Shown piece after piece: positions 18,083 to 28,245 of a stretch of DNA of 64,000 bases. Numbering within the stretch: position 1 is the stretch's first letter; each line of letters starts with the position of its first letter. The translations under genes were made by a program, and so were the position numbers. Source of the stretch: Prevotella herbatica (GTDB taxonomy: Bacteria; Bacteroidota; Bacteroidia; Bacteroidales; Bacteroidaceae); the NCBI RefSeq assembly GCF_017347605.1, contig NZ_AP024484.1:2556501-2620500 (forward strand), read 5' to 3'. Below the pieces are notes generated by a model. The model searched no databases and was not told where the DNA came from. It worked only from the letters and a program-made list of their open reading frames with translations.

Positions 18083-19633
18083 ATGAAAAAACTTATTTAT
18101 ATAGGAATTTTTGGCTGTTGCTTATTACTTAATACAAGTTGTAACGACTGGCTCGACCTGCTTCCTAAAAATGAACAAGTGACAGACGCCTACTGGAAAT
18201 CTAAAGAGGATGTAGAGGCTGTTGTCGCTTCGGGATATTACTATATGCGCCAGGCTTGCCCAACATTAATAAAATGGGGAGAATTGCGGGCTTCGTCAGT
18301 CTGCACATTAACTGGTGATAATGATGGAATGAAACTTCAGAATTTCCAGTTGGATGGAACCGAGACTATAACCAATTGGAACACGTTGTATCAGGTCATT
18401 AATATGGCAAACGTAGTCATTGCTCATGCTCCGGAAGTGAGAAAAATAGACGCTACATATTCAGAGGGCGCAATGAATTCTCATTTGTCAGAGGCTTACT
18501 TTATGCGTGCTTCAATGTATTTCTATTTAGTGCGCAATTTTAAGGAAGTGCCATTGATAGTAACTCCGTATGAAGATGATTCCACACCATTTGCAATGAC
18601 TAAGTCGTCAGAGGATGATATATTAAAACAGATTAAAGCTGATCTGAAGACCGCTATTGATAATGGTGGCGCAAAAGATTTTTATGACAACGACCAGTGG
18701 AATGCAACTAAAGGACGTATCACGAAATGGGCTTTGTATGCGTTAATGTCTGAAGTGGCTTTGTGGTCTGAAGATTACGACACAACAATAGAATATGCCG
18801 ATAAAATAATTAACGCGACAGAATCTCGCCGTCCGGCATTTATTACTATTCCTGAAAACTGGTATAGTATATTCAATCCAGGAAATAGTAATGAATCTAT
18901 CTTAGAACTTAATTGGGATGGAAATACGTATGGTCAAAATGGCGGACCATCTTCTATGTTTACAGCTAGTTCTAATCCTACCTATGAGTATTCTTCTCAG
19001 ATGGCTGAAGATTTTGAAAACGACGAATTAGAAGTTGCATCTGGCAAGAGTGATATACGTGATTTCTTTGGGGGCGTAATCTCTGTTGGTGATAATGCCG
19101 ATAACGCTAAAAATTGTATATGGAAATATAAAATGGGTGACGTCGACAACACGAATATTGATGCAATACGTATAAACAATGATGCCAATTGGATAATGTA
19201 TAGAATGGCAGATGTGATGTTGATGAAAGCTGAAGCTTTAATATGGAAAGGAAAAGATAACTGGCAAGAAGCTATTGACATTATCAATAAGATTCGTACT
19301 CGTGCTAATTTAACAAAGAGGGCAGTCGTATTGGAAGAAGAAGATGAAGCTTCGATGATGGAAAATTATCTTCTGCCAGAACGTAATATTGAATTGGCTG
19401 CTGAAGGAAAGAGATGGTATGATTTACTTCGGTATGGCAAGAGTAAAAGCTTTGCTCATAAGACTGCAATGATAAACATTATTCAAAAGTATAACAATAC
19501 GGCTAATGACAGTTGGTTGCGTTCTGCTTTGCAAAATGAATATGCATGGTATCTGCCTATTAACGCTAGTGAAATAGAGAATAATAATTTATTGGTGCAG
19601 AATCCATATTATGGAAAAACCAATAAGAAATAA
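18083..19633 (+). CDS. SusD/RagB family glycan-binding lipoprotein (first of locus)
   Basis: Outer-membrane lipoprotein of 516 residues that lids the SusC channel and captures oligosaccharides. The signal ends in LNTSC (Cys20), followed by the classic NDWLDLLPKNEQVTDAYW start of SusD proteins. The TPR-rich core includes EAYFMRASMYFYLVRNFKEV and the C-terminal part has LPERNIELAAEGKRWYDLLR, both family landmarks. Paired with the SusC gene 11 bases upstream. Confidence 0.95.
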   Translation: MKKLIYIGIFGCCLLLNTSCNDWLDLLPKNEQVTDAYWKSKEDVEAVVASGYYYMRQACPTLIKWGELRASSVCTLTGDNDGMKLQNFQLDGTETITNWNTLYQVINMANVVIAHAPEVRKIDATYSEGAMNSHLSEAYFMRASMYFYLVRNFKEVPLIVTPYEDDSTPFAMTKSSEDDILKQIKADLKTAIDNGGAKDFYDNDQWNATKGRITKWALYALMSEVALWSEDYDTTIEYADKIINATESRRPAFITIPENWYSIFNPGNSNESILELNWDGNTYGQNGGPSSMFTASSNPTYEYSSQMAEDFENDELEVASGKSDIRDFFGGVISVGDNADNAKNCIWKYKMGDVDNTNIDAIRINNDANWIMYRMADVMLMKAEALIWKGKDNWQEAIDIINKIRTRANLTKRAVVLEEEDEASMMENYLLPERNIELAAEGKRWYDLLRYGKSKSFAHKTAMINIIQKYNNTANDSWLRSALQNEYAWYLPINASEIENNNLLVQNPYYGKTNKK

Positions 19634-19647
19634 AAGAAAGCACTATT

Positions 19648-21366
19648 ATGAAGATTTTTAAAAATATATGTTTGTTACTGATGGTAGTATTTTGCTATGC
19701 ATGTAACGATCCGTACGAAAATACTACATACCAGATTTATGATGTCAATCCTGCATCTACGTATTTGGAAACTCGTGCCGATGAGTTCTCTGAGTGGATT
19801 CATGTGATGAAATATGCAGATTTGTTTAATGCCGTAAATCAGGCATCAAATAAATTCACTGTTTTTGTTCCTACCAATGAAGCAGTACAGAAATTCTACA
19901 AGCTGAAAAATGTTTCTTCTATAGAGGATCTTGGTAAAGAATATGCACGTAGTTTGGTGGAGCATCATATAATAAAAGATTCAATTAACAGAAATACATT
20001 TGTACAAGGAGGTAAGCTTGAGTCAAAAACTCTTTCTGATGATTATCTTTCTGTTTCTTTTGATGAAACTTCTGAAGAAGGTGGTTTTAATTCTATTTAT
20101 TTAAATAAGGATGCCCATGTTAGTGAATTGGCAATACAAGTATCTAATGGCTATATATATGTTTTGGATAAGGTAATGCCGCCATTGGTAGAAAGTCTAT
20201 ACGATCGTATAATGGAACAAAAGGATAAATATTCCATTTTCATTGAAGCGATGGATAAGACCGGTTGGAAAGATAGCGTTAATGTAATATATGAAGATGT
20301 CAAGCAGGAAAACAACACGGTGATAAAACAAAAACGTGATTATACGTTGCTTGCTGTTTCAAATGAATCTTTCGCCAAGTCTGGAATAACATCTCTTGCT
20401 GATTTATCCGCAAAAATAAATGCTGTTGGTAATGATTACACGAACAAGGACAATGAATTAAACCGTTATATTGCATATCATATCCTTTCAGGAAGTAATA
20501 CTGTTCTAGACTTAGAGGATATGGGAAATGGCAATAAAAAATTGTTAACTACTAAAGCTGGGGTTGCGTTGGAAACTTCTATTCAGGAAAATAAACAACT
20601 CTATTTTAATTATGATGGCGAGATTAATGGCATCTCTGTAAAGGCCCAATTAATTAAATCTGGTAGCGATATAGAGGCCAAGAATGGTATGATTCATGAA
20701 TTAGATTCGTATCTTCCACTTTGGGAATCTGTAATCCCTGTAAAAGTGGATTGGGATTTCTGTGATTATGCTGAAATTGCTTCTTATATCAAAGGTGGTT
20801 ATGGTGCCGAAGGACAGCAGTATCAGACAGAGACGGATAATACAGAATATCAATCTGATATCTCCGCGCTATCTTGCTTTAATGTTATAGCTAAATCCAG
20901 TGCGACACCCACCAGTTCATATTACCCAGTTGGTTATGCTACTGTTAGAAAATCCAATACTTGGACTAATTGCAAGAATAAAGATCAAATGTATTTGAAT
21001 CTTGGCTATCAAGGTTCTATATCAATGAAATCTCCTATTGTAATTGCAGGAAAGTATAAAGTTGTTATGAAAGTAACTTATGCTACATCCATGGACTTTA
21101 TGCGCACAATGTCGAGTGGAAGTAATGGAGGAAAGATAGATTTTATTTTTGATGATGATAACAATAAAACTAAAACTGTAGCTCTTTACGCAAGTATTAC
21201 AGCCAATACATTGGGATTGTATGATACTGTGATTTTTGACGAAATAGAATTTCCAAAGACAGGTTCTCATACTTTGAAAATGGTTGTTCAAGATCCAGCT
21301 GCTGCTTCTAACAGCAAATTCCGTATTCAATTGGATTATATGACATTTGAACCTATAACTGAATAA
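19648..21366 (+). CDS. fasciclin-domain lipoprotein with C-terminal beta-sandwich
   Basis: Lipoprotein of 572 residues; signal ends FCYAC (Cys19). Two FAS1-like units are visible (about 50-185 with FTVFVPTNEAVQKFY and SNGYIYVLDKVMPP, and about 190-355 with YTLLAVSNESFAKSG and NGMIHELDSYLPLWE). The last 180 residues form a beta-rich region with SPIVIAGKYKVVMKV and HTLKMVVQDP that resembles a carbohydrate-binding or jelly-roll module; this fold is inferred from pattern only. It sits 14 bases after SusD and 3 bases before a second similar gene, an arrangement expected for surface glycan-binding proteins. Confidence 0.82.
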   Translation: MKIFKNICLLLMVVFCYACNDPYENTTYQIYDVNPASTYLETRADEFSEWIHVMKYADLFNAVNQASNKFTVFVPTNEAVQKFYKLKNVSSIEDLGKEYARSLVEHHIIKDSINRNTFVQGGKLESKTLSDDYLSVSFDETSEEGGFNSIYLNKDAHVSELAIQVSNGYIYVLDKVMPPLVESLYDRIMEQKDKYSIFIEAMDKTGWKDSVNVIYEDVKQENNTVIKQKRDYTLLAVSNESFAKSGITSLADLSAKINAVGNDYTNKDNELNRYIAYHILSGSNTVLDLEDMGNGNKKLLTTKAGVALETSIQENKQLYFNYDGEINGISVKAQLIKSGSDIEAKNGMIHELDSYLPLWESVIPVKVDWDFCDYAEIASYIKGGYGAEGQQYQTETDNTEYQSDISALSCFNVIAKSSATPTSSYYPVGYATVRKSNTWTNCKNKDQMYLNLGYQGSISMKSPIVIAGKYKVVMKVTYATSMDFMRTMSSGSNGGKIDFIFDDDNNKTKTVALYASITANTLGLYDTVIFDEIEFPKTGSHTLKMVVQDPAAASNSKFRIQLDYMTFEPITE

Positions 21367-21369
21367 AAA

Positions 21370-23016
21370 ATGTTTATGAAAACTATTAAATATATATTAT
21401 CAATATTATTGATTACAGGCACTTTTGTAGCTTGCGACAATAATTGGGAATCTCATTATTCTAATCAAGAACAATTGATAGATAATTTGAACGTAATACA
21501 AGTAGATATGTCTACTTTGGATTATTTGAAGTCTCAATCTGATTATACCACAATGTATCAGTTGCTTGATAAAACCGGCGTTTTGACTAAAATGGCAGAG
21601 AAGAATTTGTTAAGTACGGTTTTTGTATTAAACAATGAAGACGCATCTTCTAACAAATTACCTACGGATGATGAAAAGTTTTTAGCTATGGCTCATATCT
21701 CTGATATTTCCATCTCACCGTCTAATTTGACTGATGGACAGAGATTGCTGGTATGGAATGGTAAATATGTCAACGTGTCAAAAGTTACAGCCGATAATAA
21801 TCTTTCTGAGATTGGATTTAACAATAGTCGGGTGAAAAAGGTTATAAAAACAACAGATGGATATATTTACCAGTTGAATAATTACTTAAATACACCTAAA
21901 TCTCTTTACGAAATGATTAGTAGTTTAAGTGACCAATATTCCATGTTTAGAGATTCAGTGATGGCTCACAATGAATTGACATTTGATAAAAATGCAAGTA
22001 AGATAATTGGAGTGAATGAAACTGGTAGTAGTGTTTACGACTCTGTCTTCGTGGTAACAAATCCATATTTTGCTGAACGAGGATTTGATATAATGTCTGA
22101 ATCTCAAAACTCTACATTATTAATTCCATCAAATGACGTAATAAACAAAGCTTTGAAAAAAGCGCATTCCACACTTTCTCGTTGTGGATTGGAACGTGAT
22201 GAGAATATATTAAAAGAATGGACCATGCAGGCTATGTTCTTTAATAATAAACTCTCAAAAACAGACTTTGATGAAACAGAAGATGTTAATTCTATATTTG
22301 GCAAACAGTGGAGAACCACAGTGCAGAAAATAGATTTGGATAATCCTGTGATTCTCTCAAATGGCATAGCATATTATGTTACCGATTTGAAGATACCGAA
22401 TAATGTGATAATTTATCGTGTTAAAGATTTTATGAAATGGTATGAGTATCTTAGTGAAGATGAAAAAGCTGAATACTTTAAAACGGATAATTTGACATTC
22501 AATAACATTACTACCAAAGTAACGGCTTGGTCTGGATGGCCAGGAGTATTCCCAAATATAATAAATCGTGTTGTATATTTCAACTTGACAGATCCTACCT
22601 CAAAAGGATATACTTTAGATTTTACGGGTTTTAAATACGATGAGACAAATAAGGTGGCTACACCGTATATGATACCACCAGGTGAGTATGATTTATGTCT
22701 TGGCTTTGAACAAAAGATGGGACATGATGTAGAAGTTTCATTTAATGGAGAATATATTGGTACAGTGACAGCCTCTCAATTGACAAAGACTGATTTTCAT
22801 TATGATCGTGGCGGGCAAGGTTATCCAGAAGGTTATGATATTTCAAAAGCTACAGACAAAAAGAAAAGTAATTATGACCGTGATGGTGGTAGAGTTGCTG
22901 TAATCAAAATTGGTGGGACAGAACCTGTTAAAGTAAATATTAAATTTCATGGAATCAATGCAACTAAATGTTGTTTCCACCATTGGTGTCTGAAACCTAC
23001 AAAGAACTGTTATTAA
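21370..23016 (+). CDS. fasciclin-domain lipoprotein, paralogue of the preceding one
   Basis: Lipoprotein of 548 residues; the signal ends in TFVAC (Cys22). ATG codons at 21370 and 21376 are both possible starts and neither has a clear ribosome site. FAS1-like units span about 45-180 (LLSTVFVLNNEDASS) and 185-350 (STLLIPSNDVINKALKK, NGIAYYVTDLKIPNN). The C-terminal region holds PPGEYDLCLGFEQKMGHDVEV and resembles the same beta-sandwich type as its upstream neighbour, though the two proteins have diverged strongly. It precedes the second SusC by 18 bases. Probable surface substrate binding; ligand unknown. Confidence 0.8.
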   Translation: MFMKTIKYILSILLITGTFVACDNNWESHYSNQEQLIDNLNVIQVDMSTLDYLKSQSDYTTMYQLLDKTGVLTKMAEKNLLSTVFVLNNEDASSNKLPTDDEKFLAMAHISDISISPSNLTDGQRLLVWNGKYVNVSKVTADNNLSEIGFNNSRVKKVIKTTDGYIYQLNNYLNTPKSLYEMISSLSDQYSMFRDSVMAHNELTFDKNASKIIGVNETGSSVYDSVFVVTNPYFAERGFDIMSESQNSTLLIPSNDVINKALKKAHSTLSRCGLERDENILKEWTMQAMFFNNKLSKTDFDETEDVNSIFGKQWRTTVQKIDLDNPVILSNGIAYYVTDLKIPNNVIIYRVKDFMKWYEYLSEDEKAEYFKTDNLTFNNITTKVTAWSGWPGVFPNIINRVVYFNLTDPTSKGYTLDFTGFKYDETNKVATPYMIPPGEYDLCLGFEQKMGHDVEVSFNGEYIGTVTASQLTKTDFHYDRGGQGYPEGYDISKATDKKKSNYDRDGGRVAVIKIGGTEPVKVNIKFHGINATKCCFHHWCLKPTKNCY

Positions 23017-23034
23017 CTTTGATTATAATATAAT

Positions 23035-26000
23035 ATGAAAGCAATAAAACTTATTTTTACAATCTTGTTGCTGTTTTTATCAATCAGCACATATGCACAA
23101 AATCGTAAAATTAGTGGCAAGGTGGTTTTATCAACCAACAAACCTATCGAAGGTGCTATAATATCTGCCTCTGGTAGTCAAAATGTCAAAAGTGATGCAG
23201 ATGGTAAATTTAGTATAAATGTTAATGATAAAGTAAACCAAATAACTGTATGGGCTGAAGGGTATTATCAGCAATCAAGATATGTTGATAAAAAACAGAA
23301 TGTTATAATTCAAATGATGCCTAATGACGCATACAAGTATAATGAGTCTGCTGTATTACCTATGGGAATTGATAAGAAACGTCCACAGCTTACTTCTGCT
23401 GTAAACATCACCAAGAAAGATTTTACTTTGGGAAGTATGACCATAGATCGGGCCTTAGCCGGTCAAGTGGCAGGTTTGCAAGTTGTTCATAATGGAGGTA
23501 TGCCAGGTGAAGGAAGTTATATGAATATGCGTGGACTTCACACTTTTATTGGAAATAATGCTCCTTTGATTGTTATAAATGGTGTTCCATATCTTCCTGA
23601 TACTCGTGAATCACAGCTGATCGAGGGATATACAAGAAATATTTTTCAAGCATATAATATTAATGATATTCAGAACATTACAGTTCTGAAAGGTGCCGAT
23701 GCGTCTATGTATGGTTCACTTGGATCAAATGGTGTTATTTTGATAGAGACAGATGGTGCAACTTCTGATAATTTGGAAACACGTGTCAGCTTCTATGGAC
23801 AGTATGGTGTAAATTGGAATAATAAGCGTATTCCATTGCTTAAAGGAAATGGCTACAAATCATATTTGTCTGATATAGGTATGACTTATTTCAACAATAT
23901 GGAGAGTTTCTTTAATGATTTTCCATTCTTGAGTTCCCCAAATTGCAAGAATAATTTCCTTTATAACAATAATACAGATTGGCAAAGTGAAATATATAAG
24001 AATGGGTTTGTGACGGACAACTTGTTTCGTGTGGAAGGAGGCGATGCTATTGCCAAATATGATCTTTCTTTGGGATATGCTTTAAACAATGGAATAACTA
24101 ATCTTACTCAGAGCCAGCGCTATCACACCCAGTTAAACACTAATGTGCTGATAAGTAAATGGGTTGAAATAAATGCAACTGTGGGTCTTGCTTATCTTAA
24201 TGGAAATTATCAGCAACAAGGCATGGATAGTAAGAGCAATCCAATTTTGTCTGCTTACTCAAGATCGCCACTTCTTAGTCCATATAAAATGGATAATGCG
24301 GGAAATATCCTGAGTTCTTATTCCTCATATTATTATGGAGATTCTCAGAATATGGATTTTGCGGTAAGTAATCCGTTGGCAATTATAAATAATCTAGACG
24401 GACGTAACCGTCAGTATGATGTCAATATAAAAATAGGTTTGAGCTGGAAGCCTATGATGGGGCTGTCATTTAATGGGACTTTCGGGATGTTCTATAACTA
24501 TAATAAGGAACACTTATTTATCCCAGGTCTAACGGACCACAGTATACTACCTGTAAAAGATCAATATGGTACTGCTGAGAACTCTGTGAAGGAGGGTGTT
24601 GGTGAAAAAACTAACTTCTTTGCTGATGCCAATGCTAAATATGAAAAAACATTTAACGGAGTTCATAGGTTTAGTTCTATGATTGGTGCACAAATGCTGA
24701 TTACCAATGCAAGGTATGAGGCTGGTGCTGGTCGCAACACCCCTAATGATTTTTATCAAACTTTGAGTGATGCTAAAGATATTGGCCGTTATTTCTATGG
24801 CTATTTGGAAAAATGGAATTGGGCAAATTTATATGCTCATGCAGACTATACATATCATAATATGGTAGCCACATCACTAAACATGTCTTTTGACGGAGCT
24901 TCTTCTTCAGGCACTTATGGTACTCGTATGTTTGCTTATCCGTCTCTTGGCGTAACATTATTGGGTAAAGGCTGGTCTCCAATCTCTAATTCGACAGTCA
25001 TAAACCGTTTGAATATCCGTGCAGAATATGGATTATCTGGTAATAGTCAGTTTTCTTCTAATTTAGGTAAATACTATTATACAAGTTCGCCATATATGAC
25101 TAATGCGGGAATCATACGTGCCAATATTTCAAACACGAATCTAAAGCCAGAGAGAACAACTCAGTTAGATTTGAGTTTAGATTTAGGAATGTGGAACAAT
25201 CGTTTGGCATTGACATTTGATTATTATAATAATGTAACAAATGATGTGATTTTTGCGATACCTCATTCTTCGGGTTTTGGAACTCTAAACTATTACGATA
25301 ATTGCGGTAAGCTAAAGAATCATGGCGTTGAGTTGGCAATACAAGCCACATTGATGAATTTGAAAGATTTTAAGTGGATAGTTGGTGGAAATATAGCAAG
25401 AAATATTTCAGAAATAGAGTCGCTCGGAACGGCATCGAATTTAGTTACTTCTTATACAGATGGAGCACAACTCGTTTCAAAGGTAGGCAATTCTCCATAT
25501 CAATTTTATGGATATCGGACTTTGGGTGTGTTCTCTACACAAGCAGAGGCTGATTTGGCAAATTTGAAGAATGTAAAAGGGCAGAAATTCCAAGCTGGGG
25601 ATATACATTTCGTAGATCAAAACCTTGATGGGCGTATTGATGATAAAGACCGTGTTGCTTTAGGTAATGCTGCTCCAAAATATTTTGGCGGTTTCTTTAC
25701 ACAATTTAGTTATAAGTCATTCGCTTTATCAGCAGAATTTTCTTATTCAAAGGGTAACAAAGCTTATAATGCTGTAAGGCGTAGTTTGGAATCTTTGTCT
25801 ACTTTTGGTAACCAAAGTGAAGCTGTTGAAAATCGTTGGTCTTTGGAAGGACAGCAAACAGACATCCCACGTGCTCAATGGAATGATCCTATGGGGAATA
25901 ATGATTTCTCAGATCGTTGGATAGAGGACGCTTCTTATCTTAAACTAAAGAACTTAACCTTGAGTTATAGCTTTGATAAGAAATTCCTTAATTTCTTTAG

Positions 26001-26166
26001 ATCAGGTACATTATATCTTACAGGGGAGAATCTTTTGACATTTACAAAGTATCTAGGATTGGATCCGGAATTCTCTTATTCGTATAGTGAATCAGTACAA
26101 GGTTTTGACTACGCAAAAATGATGCAGCCGAAGTCTATTAAATTTGGTGTAAACTTGAACTTTTAA
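23035..26166 (+). CDS. SusC/RagA family TonB-dependent transporter (second of locus)
   Basis: Second outer-membrane import porin of the locus, 1,043 residues. Signal peptide ends TYA-Q; a short carboxypeptidase-regulatory-like domain follows (about 23-95), then the plug with MNMRGLHTFIGNNAPLIVIN plus GVPY and VLKGADASMYGSLGSNGVIL, and the barrel ending in GVNLNF. It is only distantly similar to the first SusC of the locus, so it was probably not made by a recent duplication. It is shorter in the N-terminal domain and lacks the usual VVVTGYG-type strand before the plug (NESAVLPMGIDKK instead). Partner SusD follows after 4 bases. Confidence 0.95.
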   Translation: MKAIKLIFTILLLFLSISTYAQNRKISGKVVLSTNKPIEGAIISASGSQNVKSDADGKFSINVNDKVNQITVWAEGYYQQSRYVDKKQNVIIQMMPNDAYKYNESAVLPMGIDKKRPQLTSAVNITKKDFTLGSMTIDRALAGQVAGLQVVHNGGMPGEGSYMNMRGLHTFIGNNAPLIVINGVPYLPDTRESQLIEGYTRNIFQAYNINDIQNITVLKGADASMYGSLGSNGVILIETDGATSDNLETRVSFYGQYGVNWNNKRIPLLKGNGYKSYLSDIGMTYFNNMESFFNDFPFLSSPNCKNNFLYNNNTDWQSEIYKNGFVTDNLFRVEGGDAIAKYDLSLGYALNNGITNLTQSQRYHTQLNTNVLISKWVEINATVGLAYLNGNYQQQGMDSKSNPILSAYSRSPLLSPYKMDNAGNILSSYSSYYYGDSQNMDFAVSNPLAIINNLDGRNRQYDVNIKIGLSWKPMMGLSFNGTFGMFYNYNKEHLFIPGLTDHSILPVKDQYGTAENSVKEGVGEKTNFFADANAKYEKTFNGVHRFSSMIGAQMLITNARYEAGAGRNTPNDFYQTLSDAKDIGRYFYGYLEKWNWANLYAHADYTYHNMVATSLNMSFDGASSSGTYGTRMFAYPSLGVTLLGKGWSPISNSTVINRLNIRAEYGLSGNSQFSSNLGKYYYTSSPYMTNAGIIRANISNTNLKPERTTQLDLSLDLGMWNNRLALTFDYYNNVTNDVIFAIPHSSGFGTLNYYDNCGKLKNHGVELAIQATLMNLKDFKWIVGGNIARNISEIESLGTASNLVTSYTDGAQLVSKVGNSPYQFYGYRTLGVFSTQAEADLANLKNVKGQKFQAGDIHFVDQNLDGRIDDKDRVALGNAAPKYFGGFFTQFSYKSFALSAEFSYSKGNKAYNAVRRSLESLSTFGNQSEAVENRWSLEGQQTDIPRAQWNDPMGNNDFSDRWIEDASYLKLKNLTLSYSFDKKFLNFFRSGTLYLTGENLLTFTKYLGLDPEFSYSYSESVQGFDYAKMMQPKSIKFGVNLNF

Positions 26167-26170
26167 GACA

Positions 26171-27796
26171 ATGAAAAATATAATATTTAAATGTGTTCTA
26201 CTTTGCATGATGGGTACTCTGAGTGCATGTAGTGATTTCTTTAATGTTGAGACAGGTAATGTGCTTGACCATAAGGATTATATAAAAGAAGAAAGCGAGC
26301 TTTATTCTGGTTATATTGGTATTATGACTAAGGTGCAAGCCATTGGTGATAAGGTGATATATCTTACAGATACAAGGGGGGAACTATTGGAACCAACAAG
26401 CAATACTCCTAATGAATTGTATAGTATATATAATTATGATACGGATTTAGCAGGTAATAAATATGCCAATCCTGCTCCTTACTACGATGTGATCATCGCC
26501 TGTAACGATTATTTGTCAAAACTGTATGATTATAAGACTGCTAATCCTACAGCTATTAATATAACACATTATAAGGCTTTGATTAGTTGCACACTTCGTG
26601 TAAAGGCTTGGATTTATCTTACCTTGGGTAAAGTATATGGAGAAGCTATATGGTTTGATGATCCTATTCGTGAGATGAAAGATCTGAATAATTATCCTGT
26701 TAAAAATTTGGATGAAATAGTAGAATCATGTCTAGATTTATTAACTAAAGGTTTTGATGGGGTTGATGCCACAAATACAATGTCTTGGAAAGAATGGCTT
26801 GATCCTGATACCGATACAGGCTCAAGTGCATACAGATATTGGGATTACATGACACCTGAGTTCTTTCCATTGTATGCAGAATTATGCTTGTGGCACGGCG
26901 ATTATCAGAAAACGGTAAATGTGATATTGAATGCTATGAATGCTAAGTTCGCAAGCACGGTAAATGATGCAACACAATACATGCATAACGTGAAATTGAC
27001 AGGTACGTATAGTAAGATTTGGGACAACACAAATCCTCAACCTCAAGAGACTATTTCTGCAATAATATATTCGTATAAAAATAATCAGACAAATAGTTTG
27101 TTGAAGCATTTTGGAATAGATTCTCCTAATGAATATTTATTAGCACCATCCCAGGTAGGATTAGATCGTTATTCTGATCCTAATTTTGACCCATTAGGTG
27201 GATCCACATTGGATAAACGTGCATCAATTTATTTTGCAAATTACGATGGAAAAAATGTTGTATGTAAGTATCGCCCAAGAAGTAGTTCGGCCCGTACTTA
27301 TGCTTATCAAGATGATGTTCATATCTATATTTATCGTGGCAGTGAACTATATTTTATGTTGGCAGAAGCATTAAATAATCTTGGACGTGTGCAAGAGGCT
27401 TCTGCACTAATCAATCAAGGTGTTAATGGAAGTTTCCCGAATGGAGGTGTAACTTGGCCTGGTTTTACAGATGATTGGACCGGTACAAGTAGTTTAGGTT
27501 CACGTAAATATCCAGACATGGGTATTCGTGGATCTTTCAATTTGGGTAATAGGGAGTTCAAACGTGATGATATAAAAGCAAATGACGAACAGATTTTAAA
27601 TGAGATGATGCTTGAATTCCCTGCTGAAGGCAAGATATACCCTGCTATGATAAGAATGGTACGACGTTATAACGATTTAAATATTATTTCAGATAGGGTT
27701 TGTCCTAAGTATCAAAATCCGGAAGAAATTCGTGCAAGAATATCTGAAGATGTAGATGGAAAGCCAGGCTATTTTGTTCATTGGAAATTGAAATAA
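26171..27796 (+). CDS. SusD/RagB family lipoprotein (second of locus)
   Basis: Glycan-binding lid for the second SusC, 541 residues, signal ending LSAC (Cys20) followed by SDFFNVETGNVLDHKDY. TPR-like helices include CTLRVKAWIYLTLGKVYGEA and the C-terminal half contains DVHIYIYRGSELYFMLAEAL and a diverged MMLEFPAEGKIYPAMIRMVR in place of the usual ERxxELxxEGxRWxDLxR motif. It is the last intact gene of the long run starting at 10998. Confidence 0.93.
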   Translation: MKNIIFKCVLLCMMGTLSACSDFFNVETGNVLDHKDYIKEESELYSGYIGIMTKVQAIGDKVIYLTDTRGELLEPTSNTPNELYSIYNYDTDLAGNKYANPAPYYDVIIACNDYLSKLYDYKTANPTAINITHYKALISCTLRVKAWIYLTLGKVYGEAIWFDDPIREMKDLNNYPVKNLDEIVESCLDLLTKGFDGVDATNTMSWKEWLDPDTDTGSSAYRYWDYMTPEFFPLYAELCLWHGDYQKTVNVILNAMNAKFASTVNDATQYMHNVKLTGTYSKIWDNTNPQPQETISAIIYSYKNNQTNSLLKHFGIDSPNEYLLAPSQVGLDRYSDPNFDPLGGSTLDKRASIYFANYDGKNVVCKYRPRSSSARTYAYQDDVHIYIYRGSELYFMLAEALNNLGRVQEASALINQGVNGSFPNGGVTWPGFTDDWTGTSSLGSRKYPDMGIRGSFNLGNREFKRDDIKANDEQILNEMMLEFPAEGKIYPAMIRMVRRYNDLNIISDRVCPKYQNPEEIRARISEDVDGKPGYFVHWKLK

Positions 27797-27996
27797 TTAT
27801 ATTGAGTAACCAGTTGACAGAATTAAACTGATTAAATAATGATGTATAAAAGTTGCTGATATTGCTTGTTTGTTCTAAATCAGCAGTGCCAAAATCATTA
27901 GATTCAAATCATTTGAATTACATTATGGGGAAGGCCATTGGTAAATCAAGTACGCACAAAATCAATTACACCAACTGGTTAATAATTTATTTTATA

Positions 27997-28026
27997 ATAG
28001 GGTTTGGCTGTAAAGTCAGACCCTAT
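27997..28026 (+). terminator. hairpin after the pectin locus SusD gene
   Basis: ATAGGGT (27997-28003) pairs with ACCCTAT (28020-28026) around a 16-base loop. There is no clean T-run, so this is a weak candidate for transcript end or attenuation. Confidence 0.35.
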
Positions 28027-28056
28027 ATTAAATATACTTTGGTACATGAGGCATAA

Positions 28057-28233
28057 ATTATTTTCATTTGTTATATCCTCGAGAGAATAGGTGCTGTAAA
28101 GACCGACTTATCTCCAAAGGGGGCTTCATTAAATCAGCCATTTGTGGATGCAGAAAAAATTCCGAACGTGGAATGTGTTGTGGCAGAAAATATCAAGCAA
28201 AAAGTTGATGAAAACTGCTGTTATAAATTGTGA
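28057..28233 (+). pseudogene. orphan C-terminal coding remnant ahead of the glycosidase gene
   Basis: The stretch reads in one frame as a protein-like tail of about 50 residues (GAVKTDLSPKGASLNQPFVD, then AEKIPNVECVVAENIKQKVD) ending in TGA at 28231. It has no start codon or signal of its own, and an in-frame stop lies just before it at 28054. Its composition looks coding, unlike the surrounding AT-rich spacer. I cannot name the parent family; a secreted enzyme of the locus is likely. It is best read as the 3' stub of a deleted gene. Confidence 0.5.
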
Positions 28234-28245
28234 CTTTTATTATTT

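Noticed and set aside
27853-28056. 67-codon plus-strand frame after the second SusD
   Set aside because: Contains a hairpin, starts with a weak codon and has no coding character; the real remnant is in another frame further on.
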